Below are positions 1-5,247 of a DNA stretch of 7,271 nt, piece by piece. Made by a program: the position numbers and the translations under genes. Positions within the stretch are counted from its first letter, which is position 1. Every line of letters starts with the position of its first letter. Source of the stretch: Anaeromyxobacter dehalogenans (GTDB lineage: Bacteria > Myxococcota_A > UBA9042 > DTJE01); the NCBI GenBank assembly GCA_020722625.1, contig DYKK01000168.1:1-7271 (forward strand). Direction: 5' to 3'. Below the pieces are notes generated by a model, which searched no databases, was not told where the DNA came from, and saw nothing but the letters and a program-made list of their open reading frames with translations.

Positions 1-47
1 CACTGACACTGACACTGAACCTGTCCACTGAATCTGCCCTCTGTCAC
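1..47 (-). repeat. CTG-phased short tandem array (minus-strand NNNCAG array)
   Basis: CTG recurs at 3, 9, 15, 21, 28, 34 and 41, that is every 6 or 7 bases. Read on the minus strand this is an NNNCAG array, the same family as the plus-strand array at 62-163 and those at the right edge. The first 18 bases are three perfect CACTGA units. The array runs off the left edge of the window, so its full length is unknown. No open reading frame of credible composition covers it. Confidence 0.8.
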
Positions 48-61
48 GGCGCAGGGTCGGG

Positions 62-163
62 GGACAGGTTCAGAAACAGTATCAGGAATAGTATCGGTAT
101 CAGAAACAGTATCAGTAACAGTGTCAGTGTCAGAGTCAGTGTCAGGAGCAGTGACAGTGTCAG
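62..163 (+). repeat. (NNNCAG)17 hexamer array
   Basis: Seventeen hexamers keep perfect register from 62 to 163. Fifteen end in CAG; the two exceptions are GAATAG (86-91) and TATCGG (92-97). Common units are TGTCAG, TATCAG and AAACAG. Bases 62-73 are the exact reverse complement of 15-26 in the opposing array, so the two arrays can form a stem with a 35-base loop. Positions 164-269, between the array and the next promoter, show no gene; they contain a stretch (172-198) resembling the block that follows the right-edge arrays, and one copy of CCCCGCGTCCAAC at 212-224. Confidence 0.85.
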
Positions 164-269
164 TGCGAGGTTGGTCGCGGGGGACGGGATGTCGAGGCGG
201 GCTCAGCACCTCCCCGCGTCCAACCCCGATCCAGGCCCCTCGCCCCCATCTCAGGTTTCTTCGCAGGTC

Positions 270-275
270 TATAAT
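270..275 (+). promoter_or_regulatory. TATAAT -10 box, leaderless promoter of the radical SAM gene
   Basis: A perfect TATAAT lies 7 bases before the ATG at 283. Transcription normally starts about 6-8 bases after the -10 box, so the mRNA would begin at or next to the start codon. No Shine-Dalgarno sequence lies between. No good -35 hexamer is visible 16-18 bases upstream. The arrangement is nearly the same as that before nadE (5234-5239). Confidence 0.6.
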
Positions 276-282
276 CACCCCG

Positions 283-2058
283 ATGGCGGCGCTCCACAAG
301 AAGACCCTCGTCATCGAGACGGGCATCGGCTGCAACAACCGGTGCCTGTTCTGCTACCAGCGCGGGTACCGGGAGGTCCCGGGGTATCCCAAGTGGATGA
401 AACGGGACGAGGTCCGTTCCCGGATCCGCTGGGGCGCGGCGAACGGCTACGACGAGGTCTCGTTCACCGGGGGGGAAGCGACCATCCGCCCGGATTTCCT
501 GGAACTGGTCCGGTTCGCTCGCGAGGCGGGATTCCGCCGCGTGGCCGTGACCACGAACGGCTGGCGGCTCGGGCAACCCGACTTCTTCCGGGCCGCGGTC
601 GAGGCCGGGCTGACCTCGATGGGCGTCTCCATTCACGGCCCCGACGCCGCGACGCACGAGGGCCTGACCGGGAGGGAAGGCTCGTTCGCCCGCGCGGTCC
701 AGGCGGTCCGGAACGCGGTCCGCACGCACGGGGGCGACCGCGTCGTCCGCCTGAACACCTTCACGCTCGTCAATCGCCGCAATGTGGACCGGCTCGTGGA
801 CCTCGCGCTCCTGTTGCACCGGCTGGGTGTGCGCCTGCTCGTGTTCCAGCCCGTCATCCTGTCCAAGGCCAACTTCGAGGCCGCGGCGGACCTCATGGTG
901 GGGCTTCCGGACACCGTTCGCGCCGTCCGGGACGTGGTCCGCGAGGGGATCCGCGTGGGCTTCCGGACGAAGCTGTTCAACCTCCCGCCTTGCCTGTTCC
1001 GGGACGTCCTGGCGGGCGTCGAGCTGGATCACTACGAGCGGGCGACGTTCCGCGAGCACGACGGCGAGGTCCCGGCCGACCGGAGCCTCGGGGACGAGGT
1101 CGGCCTGGTGCGCCTTGCCGCCTGCCGCGAGTGCGTGCTCCGGGCCGGATGCCCGGGTGTCCACGTGTCCCTGCTCCCGCAGGAGGACTTCGTGGCCGCT
1201 CTCGAGGACGCGATCGAGGCGTCGGACCCCGAGGCCGCAGGGAGGCGTGTGTGGGTCGCCGGGACGGACCTGCTGAAGGCGTCGGGGGTCTATCGGGTCG
1301 TGCGCAAGGCCCGCCTGGCCGGGTTCGAGGACGTGCGGGTGACGCACGGCGGGGCGAGCCTCGCGGGGCCGGCGCTCGTGGCCGCCGCGACCGAGGCCGG
1401 GGCCTCCGAGGTCGTCTTCGTGCACCACCCGGCGGACCCCCGCTCCGCCGACCGGATCGTGTCGCACGCAGGCAACGACCGGTTCCTGGTGCGGGCGTTG
1501 CGGGAGGCGGTGGCGGACTTCCGGCGGGGTCCGACCCGCATCGGCCTGCTCGTTTCCCCGGACCGGACCGCGCTCGCGTTCCTCGGGTCCCCGGCCCTGC
1601 GCTTCCTGGAGGCCCATCCGCCGCTCTTGCACCTGCGCCACCCCTTCCGCGCGGACGGTCACGGTCACGCCGTCCGCGAACTCCAGGCGTTTCTGGACGG
1701 GCTTCGCCGGATCGACGCCTCGTACCCGGTGGCCGTCATGGACGTGGTCGGACCCTGGGGATGCGAGGACCTCGCTCCGCTCCCCTGGCTCGCCTTCGCC
1801 GCACGGGGTCGGGTCCGCTTCGACCTGTCCGGAACCGTCCCGGCCACCCCGTTCCTGGATGCGCGCGTGGCGGTCCTGAACTGGTCCGACCCCCGGCTCG
1901 GCGGGCGGCCCCCTGTGGCCGGCGCGCGGGACCTCCGGCCGCTCCCGGTGTCGCGCTCGATCCGCGTGAAACCGCTGGATTCCCGGGTGATCGCGACCCT
2001 CACGCGGGCCCGCTCCGGAACGCGGCATGAGCCCGGGCCAGGGATTCGACCTCCCTGA
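283..2058 (+). CDS. Radical SAM protein with a cysteine-poor second barrel
   Basis: The 591-residue protein starts with a radical SAM domain. C17, C21 and C24 form the CxxxCxxC motif that binds the [4Fe-4S] cluster cleaving S-adenosylmethionine, and GGE at 63-65 is the usual SAM-binding motif. C237 with C281-x2-C284-x5-C290 could ligate an auxiliary cluster, as in twitch/SPASM-type enzymes. Residues about 322-500 resemble the first barrel in order and spacing but lack the three-cysteine motif. The reading frame is open back to 121, but that stretch translates the hexamer repeat; ATG 283, directly after a TATAAT box and just before the first beta strand, is the better start. There is no signal peptide, so it is cytosolic. 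The last about 20 codons overlap glpD on the other strand. The substrate is unknown and the neighbours give no clue. Confidence 0.88.
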   Translation: MAALHKKTLVIETGIGCNNRCLFCYQRGYREVPGYPKWMKRDEVRSRIRWGAANGYDEVSFTGGEATIRPDFLELVRFAREAGFRRVAVTTNGWRLGQPDFFRAAVEAGLTSMGVSIHGPDAATHEGLTGREGSFARAVQAVRNAVRTHGGDRVVRLNTFTLVNRRNVDRLVDLALLLHRLGVRLLVFQPVILSKANFEAAADLMVGLPDTVRAVRDVVREGIRVGFRTKLFNLPPCLFRDVLAGVELDHYERATFREHDGEVPADRSLGDEVGLVRLAACRECVLRAGCPGVHVSLLPQEDFVAALEDAIEASDPEAAGRRVWVAGTDLLKASGVYRVVRKARLAGFEDVRVTHGGASLAGPALVAAATEAGASEVVFVHHPADPRSADRIVSHAGNDRFLVRALREAVADFRRGPTRIGLLVSPDRTALAFLGSPALRFLEAHPPLLHLRHPFRADGHGHAVRELQAFLDGLRRIDASYPVAVMDVVGPWGCEDLAPLPWLAFAARGRVRFDLSGTVPATPFLDARVAVLNWSDPRLGGRPPVAGARDLRPLPVSRSIRVKPLDSRVIATLTRARSGTRHEPGPGIRPP

Positions 2059-3706
2059 CCTCCCGGTCCCGGCGCTCCTGGTCCCAGCCGAGCGCGGCGC
2101 CCATCAGGCCGGCGATATCCCGCGCGGCCTCGAGGCCCTGTCTCCGGTCCAGGAAAAACAGAGGCGTGCGACGGCACAGCACGTCCGAAACGGCCAGGGC
2201 GAACTCGTGGCGAGCGGCGTGGACCGCCTCGAGGCGCAAGACCGGCAGACCAGGCACGATCGGCGCCAGGAGCGACGGGTCCTCGCTTGCGTGGTCAGAC
2301 AATATTTTCAACAGGTTGCTGCCATAGGTGAACCCCATGTGCCGCGCGGACTCCGGGGAGACCGGGAACCTCCGGGCGGCCTCGGACACCAGGTCCCCGA
2401 CGGCCGCCTCGTCCCGCAGACCCCGGGAGTAGGGGAGGGGGACACGGCCCGTCCGGGTCCGCCCCCGGGCCGCGTCGGGCAGGAACGGGCGCGCGCGGGA
2501 CAGGGTCTCGGCCGCCATCAGCCGGTAGGTCGTCAGTTTTCCGCCGGCCACGGTCACGACCCCTCGCGGGTCCACGGTGATCTCGTGCTCGCGCGAGACC
2601 TGGGACGGCGTGAGCCCCCGTTCCACGCCGTCCTTGGGTCGCGGGGCGACGAGCGGGCGAAGCCCCGCCCAGGTCCCGACCACATCATCGAGCCCGACCC
2701 GGATCCCGGGGAAGTAGTGGTGAATGGAGGCCAGCAAGTACTCGACGTCCTCCCGGTCCGCGAACACCCGGTCCGCCGCGGTGGAGGCGTCCTCGGCAGG
2801 CGCCGGGCGAACATCCGTGTCGGTGGTTCCGACCACGGTCGCGCCCCGCCACGGGATCGCGAACATCACCCGCCCGTCCACCGGCGACGACATGACCACG
2901 GCGTGGTCGAGGGGAAGCGTGTCCCGCGACAGGACGATGTGTGCACCCTTGGTCGGCCGCAGGCGCGGCCCGGTCTCGGCCGCCCCCAGGCGCGCGAGCA
3001 CGGATTCGGTCCACGGGCCCGCCGCGCAGACGACGCACCCGGTCGCGACCTCCGCCTCGCGGCCGGTGAGGCGGTCCGTCACCGCCACGGACCGGAGGCG
3101 CCCCGCGGTCACCGCGAGCCCCGTGACCTCGGCCCGGTTCAACGCCAGGCCCCCGGCCTCCACCCCGTCCAGGAGGGTCTCGAGGGTCAGGCGGGCGTCG
3201 TCGGTCATCGCGTCGTAGTACAGGACGCCGCCGCGAAGTCCGTCGGCGCGGACGGCCGGCTCCCGGGCGAGCAGGGAGCGACGACCGAGGACCCGGTGCA
3301 TCCGGTAGTTCCGGAAGGAGGCGAGGAGGTCGTACAGCCACATGCCGGCCGTGACCTTCACGAGCCCGATGCGCGACGAGCGGTGCACGGGCAGCAGGAA
3401 GGGGAGGGGACGGACGAGGTTGCGGGACAGCCTCATGAGCCTCGCCCGCTCGTGCGTGCTTTCGAAGACGAGCGAGAGGTTGAACGACTCCAGGTAGCGC
3501 AACCCCCCGTGGATGAGTTTGGACGACCGCGAGGAGGTCCCGGACGCGAAATCGTCCCGTTCGAACAGGGCGACCTTCAGACCGCGCATCGCCGCGTCCC
3601 GCAGGATGCCCGCGCCGGTGATACCCCCTCCAATCACGACCAGGTCAAAGCGTTCTTGTTGGATTCGGTTCCAGGTCTGCTCTCGCTTCTCGCAGGGGTG
3701 CTCCAT
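2000..3706 (-). CDS. glpD: Aerobic glycerol-3-phosphate dehydrogenase (FAD-dependent)
   Basis: GlpD oxidises sn-glycerol-3-phosphate to dihydroxyacetone phosphate and passes electrons via FAD to membrane quinones; it is a peripheral membrane protein in glycerol and phospholipid turnover. In the 568 residues one sees the dinucleotide-binding GGGITGAG (26-33), the acidic ER closing that fold (49-50), the family block GTSSRSSKLIHGGLRYLE (56-73), GTTDTD (293-298), GLRPLV (348-353), the second signature GGKLTTYRLMA (388-398) and the C-terminal helical cap domain with HEFALAVSDVLCRRTP (500-515). The length fits the longer, Bacillus-like GlpD forms. The start is supported by a GAGG 5 bases upstream and a typical N-terminal extension. 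No glpF, glpK or glpR lies beside it. Its 3' end overlaps the radical SAM gene by 59 bases. A short A/T-rich patch near 2296-2314 encodes LLKILS. Confidence 0.96.
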   Translation of the reverse strand: MEHPCEKREQTWNRIQQERFDLVVIGGGITGAGILRDAAMRGLKVALFERDDFASGTSSRSSKLIHGGLRYLESFNLSLVFESTHERARLMRLSRNLVRPLPFLLPVHRSSRIGLVKVTAGMWLYDLLASFRNYRMHRVLGRRSLLAREPAVRADGLRGGVLYYDAMTDDARLTLETLLDGVEAGGLALNRAEVTGLAVTAGRLRSVAVTDRLTGREAEVATGCVVCAAGPWTESVLARLGAAETGPRLRPTKGAHIVLSRDTLPLDHAVVMSSPVDGRVMFAIPWRGATVVGTTDTDVRPAPAEDASTAADRVFADREDVEYLLASIHHYFPGIRVGLDDVVGTWAGLRPLVAPRPKDGVERGLTPSQVSREHEITVDPRGVVTVAGGKLTTYRLMAAETLSRARPFLPDAARGRTRTGRVPLPYSRGLRDEAAVGDLVSEAARRFPVSPESARHMGFTYGSNLLKILSDHASEDPSLLAPIVPGLPVLRLEAVHAARHEFALAVSDVLCRRTPLFFLDRRQGLEAARDIAGLMGAALGWDQERRDREVREVESLARAHAAFRSGPA

Positions 3707-3711
3707 CTTCG

Positions 3712-3716
3712 CCTCA
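3712..3716 (-). promoter_or_regulatory. Ribosome binding site of glpD (TGAGG)
   Basis: TGAGG on the minus strand ends 5 bases before ATG 3706-3704. It is a moderate Shine-Dalgarno match and supports that start. Confidence 0.5.
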
Positions 3717-3773
3717 CTCGATCCGCATCGGCGCGCCCCGCCCGGCCCCGGGCACGGGGAGTCGCCGGCCGGG

Positions 3774-3779
3774 ATTGTA
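3774..3779 (-). promoter_or_regulatory. Possible -10 box (TACAAT) for glpD
   Basis: On the minus strand TACAAT (5 of 6 matches to TATAAT) lies about 68 bases before the glpD start, in the otherwise G/C-rich divergent spacer 3707-3855. A weak -35 (TAGAAC) sits 17 bases further upstream. It is the only A/T-rich candidate for glpD transcription in this spacer. No clear promoter for the plus-strand HEAT gene was found here. Confidence 0.3.
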
Positions 3780-3843
3780 GTAACATGGACGCGCTCGTTC
3801 TACAGAGGATTCGTCGCGATCCTGATCCTGGGTCAGCAACGCG

Positions 3844-3848
3844 GGAGG
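3844..3848 (+). promoter_or_regulatory. Ribosome binding site of the HEAT-repeat gene (GGAGG)
   Basis: A perfect GGAGG sits 7 bases before ATG 3856, within a longer purine run, and decides for this start over the in-frame ATG six codons later (3874). Confidence 0.7.
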
Positions 3849-3855
3849 GAAGGAC

Positions 3856-4719
3856 ATGGTTTGCCGGCGATGGATGTCGCTCTTGTCGGTGTTGCTGGCG
3901 GCGCTTCCCGTCGCGTGCCGGAAGGGGGAGGGGGGGCGGACGGTCCCACCTGACGGCTACCGGTCCCCGTATCTTCCGGCCGACCCCGGGATCGCCCCCG
4001 GATCGGGGGGCGGAGGGGGCGGCGGGCGGGTGGGGGCAGTCGAGTCCGCCGGAAAGGGCGGGACGGCGGTCCACGAGGAGCGGCCGCGCCTGCATCCGGC
4101 GGCCCGGGAGCGACCGTACCCCCTGGACGACGCGGACCGCCTCGCCTCGGACGACTTCGAGCGCGAGGTGCTGGGCTGGATGAGCGACCCCAGGAAGGGA
4201 CCCGCAGTGCTGGAGCGGGTTTCCCGGGCGGGCTCCAGGGGCCGTCGGGTGGTCGGCAAGGCCCTGCGATGCCGGGATCGCAATGTCCGCATGCAGGCGT
4301 GCCTGGTCTTCGGGAACCTGAAGGGGCGGCTGGCGAAGGAGGATGTCGCGGCCCTGGCCGACGCGGTCGTCCTGGACCCGGACCCGGACGTGCGGGCGAC
4401 CGCGGCCAAGGCGTTCGTGGCGATCCGGGCGAGGGAGGCCGTGCCGGCCCTGGTGCGTTCCCTGGAGGAGGACCCCTTCGCCCCGGCCCGGGCCAACGCG
4501 GCCTGGGCCCTGGGTCAGACCGGGGGAACCGGCGTCGTAAAGGTGCTGAGGAAGGCGCTGCGCGACGAGGATACGTGGGTTCGCCTGCGGGCGGTCACGG
4601 CCCTGGGCCGGCTGCGGGCACGGGAAGCCATTGCCGACCTCCAGGCCCTGAGCGACGACCCCAACTCGATGGTCCGCGAGCGGGTCCGGGAGGTCCTGCG
4701 CACGCTGGGCGGCCACTGA
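3856..4719 (+). CDS. HEAT-repeat protein, probable lipoprotein
   Basis: The 287-residue product opens with a basic n-region (MVCRRWM), a hydrophobic stretch SLLSVLLAALPVA (8-20) and C21, which looks like a lipoprotein signal. The box PVAC has proline at -3, so lipidation is likely but not certain. A low-complexity linker with seven glycines (51-57) follows, then from about residue 100 to the end at least four HEAT or PBS-lyase-like helical repeats: DPDPDVRATAAKAF (174-187), APARANAAWALG (209-220), DTWVRLRAVTALG (239-251) and NSMVRERVREVL (270-281), with a weaker one at RNVRMQACLVFG (142-153). HEAT arrays bind other proteins and are not usually catalytic, so a scaffold or adaptor at the cell envelope is inferred. 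The partner is unknown. The gene is divergent from glpD and ends one base before the oppositely oriented small gene. Confidence 0.85.
   Translation: MVCRRWMSLLSVLLAALPVACRKGEGGRTVPPDGYRSPYLPADPGIAPGSGGGGGGGRVGAVESAGKGGTAVHEERPRLHPAARERPYPLDDADRLASDDFEREVLGWMSDPRKGPAVLERVSRAGSRGRRVVGKALRCRDRNVRMQACLVFGNLKGRLAKEDVAALADAVVLDPDPDVRATAAKAFVAIRAREAVPALVRSLEEDPFAPARANAAWALGQTGGTGVVKVLRKALRDEDTWVRLRAVTALGRLRAREAIADLQALSDDPNSMVRERVREVLRTLGGH
4005..4036 (+). other. G-quadruplex-prone tract in the HEAT gene linker
   Basis: Five G runs (4005-4010, 4015-4019, 4024-4026, 4028-4030 and 4032-4036) are separated by 1-4 bases. This fits the G3+N1-7 pattern on the coding strand, so it could also fold in the mRNA. 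It encodes the glycine-rich linker after the signal sequence; selection for flexible glycine in a high-GC genome is the simplest cause. Confidence 0.55.
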
Positions 4720-4720
4720 T

Positions 4721-4831
4721 TCAGCGACCGCCACCCGCCAGGTTCACGAGCACCCACAGGACCAGGAAGGACCCGGCGATTCCCAGCGTGGAGGACAGGA
4801 AGATCGTTCCGAGGCCGATGAGGGGTTCCAC
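4721..4831 (-). CDS. Small single-span membrane protein (36 aa)
   Basis: The protein MEPLIGLGTIFLSSTLGIAG... is 36 residues long, with GTG as start. Residues about 7-31 are hydrophobic, ending SFLVLWVLVNLAGGGR, which makes one membrane span with a short tail. The start rests on an AGGAGGT 5 bases upstream, the best ribosome binding site in the window. The frame stays open back to 5035, but the upstream part translates the 35-base DNA repeats and has no membrane or domain character, so the longer 104-residue reading is unlikely. The gene stops one base from the HEAT gene stop, tail to tail. I do not recognise a family, and the function is unknown. A false positive is possible given the size, but hydrophobicity, ribosome binding site and exact packing against the neighbour agree. 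Confidence 0.6.
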   Translation of the reverse strand: MEPLIGLGTIFLSSTLGIAGSFLVLWVLVNLAGGGR

Positions 4832-4836
4832 CGCGC

Positions 4837-4843
4837 ACCTCCT
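4837..4843 (-). promoter_or_regulatory. Ribosome binding site AGGAGGT of the small membrane protein
   Basis: On the minus strand a full AGGAGGT lies 5 bases before the GTG at 4831-4829. It fixes the start of the 36-residue gene. Confidence 0.65.
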
Positions 4844-4953
4844 GTCACGTCGCGAAAGAACGGTCCACCGACCAGCATCGGCGATGGCAGCGACGGATGC
4901 CAAGAAGCGCGAGCGGCTCCACGGCGGCTCCGGCGCCCCCGTCCCCTCAACCT

Positions 4954-4988
4954 CCGCGTCCAACTCCCTCAACCCAACGGATCCATTG
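4954..4988. repeat. Direct repeat R1 (35 bp)
   Basis: This copy begins CCGCGTCCAAC, continues through CCCTCAACCC and CGGAT, and ends CATTG. It matches 5011-5045 at 32 of 35 positions, with a start-to-start distance of 57 bases. It lies in the non-coding spacer 4832-5247. Confidence 0.8.
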
Positions 4989-5010
4989 CCTTCCCCCTTG
5001 CTCACAATCC

Positions 5011-5045
5011 CCGCGTCCAACGCCCTCAACCCCACGGATTCATTG
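5011..5045. repeat. Direct repeat R2 (35 bp)
   Basis: This is the second copy of the 35-base repeat, differing from R1 at repeat positions 12, 23 and 30. Its last bases run directly into the A/T-rich left arm of the inverted repeat that starts at 5047. A third, shorter copy of its first 11 bases is at 5073-5083. Confidence 0.8.
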
Positions 5046-5046
5046 A

Positions 5047-5152
5047 ATATTATGTCAACTCGCCCCTCATCCCCGCGTCCAACTCGCGCCGGCCGCCCGA
5101 TCCCCGTCCGCCCCCCAAAGCCATCGGCCCCCCAGGCGAGTTGACATAATAT
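5047..5152. repeat. 18-bp perfect inverted repeat around a 70-base spacer
   Basis: GGCGAGTTGACATAATAT at 5135-5152 is the exact reverse complement of 5047-5064. The arms are A/T-rich in a G/C-rich spacer; the 70 bases between them (5065-5134) are very C-rich and hold one CCCCGCGTCCAAC. The arms contain the presumed XerD-binding half of the dif-like site. No direct target duplication is evident outside the arms, so a miniature transposon is not supported. Confidence 0.85.
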
Positions 5153-5166
5153 CCCTTATCGGACGT
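5139..5166 (-). other. dif: Putative dif site (XerC/XerD recombination site)
   Basis: Read on the minus strand the 28 bases divide into 11+6+11: ACGTCCGATAA, then GGGATA, then TTATGTCAACT. The core ATAA-N6-TTAT and the TTATGT-AA-T arm are what E. coli dif shows (arms GGTGCGCATAA and TTATGTTAAAT). CCGATAA with TTATGTCAA matches, from memory, the actinobacterial form of dif. Chromosome dimers are resolved at such a site by XerC and XerD under FtsK, normally near the replication terminus. The alternative is a regulator's operator upstream of nadE. Confidence 0.5.
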
Positions 5167-5176
5167 TGTGGAACGT
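5163..5176. promoter_or_regulatory. Small palindrome ACGTT-GTGG-AACGT
   Basis: Perfect 5-base arms flank a 4-base centre. The palindrome overlaps the outer end of the dif-like site and lies about 60 bases upstream of the nadE -10 box. It could be a binding site, but the arms are short enough to arise by chance. Confidence 0.2.
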
Positions 5177-5233
5177 GGCGCGTCGGGGGGCAGGCCCGCC
5201 GGAACCGCTTCCGGGGCCGGTCCGGACCTGGGC

Positions 5234-5239
5234 TATAAT
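5234..5239 (+). promoter_or_regulatory. TATAAT -10 box, leaderless promoter of nadE
   Basis: A perfect TATAAT ends 8 bases before ATG 5248, and no Shine-Dalgarno sequence lies between. The context CTATAATC followed by ACC and CGATG is almost the same as before the radical SAM gene. Transcription would start at or next to the start codon. No convincing -35 hexamer is seen. Confidence 0.65.
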
Positions 5240-5247
5240 CCACCGCG

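Noticed and set aside
121..282. N-terminal extension of the radical SAM protein from GTG 121
   Set aside because: The added residues translate the CAG hexamer array and a proline-rich spacer, and the TATAAT at 270 would lie inside the gene.
160..2028. 622-codon open frame on the minus strand opposite the radical SAM gene
   Set aside because: The translation is Arg/Gly/Pro-rich with no motifs. It is the usual GC-rich shadow of a gene with clear cysteine motifs on the other strand.
2027..4183. 718-codon plus-strand frame across glpD
   Set aside because: It is antisense to a confident GlpD, low in complexity, with no recognisable domain, and it runs into the divergent spacer and the HEAT gene.
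3634..4734. 366-codon minus-strand frame opposite the HEAT gene
   Set aside because: It lacks a ribosome binding site and domain character, while the plus-strand frame has a signal sequence and regular HEAT repeats.
4832..5035. Longer 104-residue version of the small membrane protein
   Set aside because: The extra part translates the 35-base DNA repeats (GLRALDAG, GLRELDAE), and the strong ribosome binding site lies after it.
5047..5152. Miniature inverted-repeat transposon (106 bp)
   Set aside because: The arms fit, but no target-site duplication is visible, and the arms coincide with Xer-site halves, which explains them better.
5141..5152. TTGACA-TAATAT read as a -35/-10 promoter
   Set aside because: The two hexamers are directly adjacent with no spacer, and no -10 lies 16-18 bases after TTGACA.
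5199..5214. CCGGAA-CCGC-TTCCGG hairpin as a terminator or riboswitch
   Set aside because: The stem has only six pairs, no T run follows, and such stems are frequent in GC-rich DNA.
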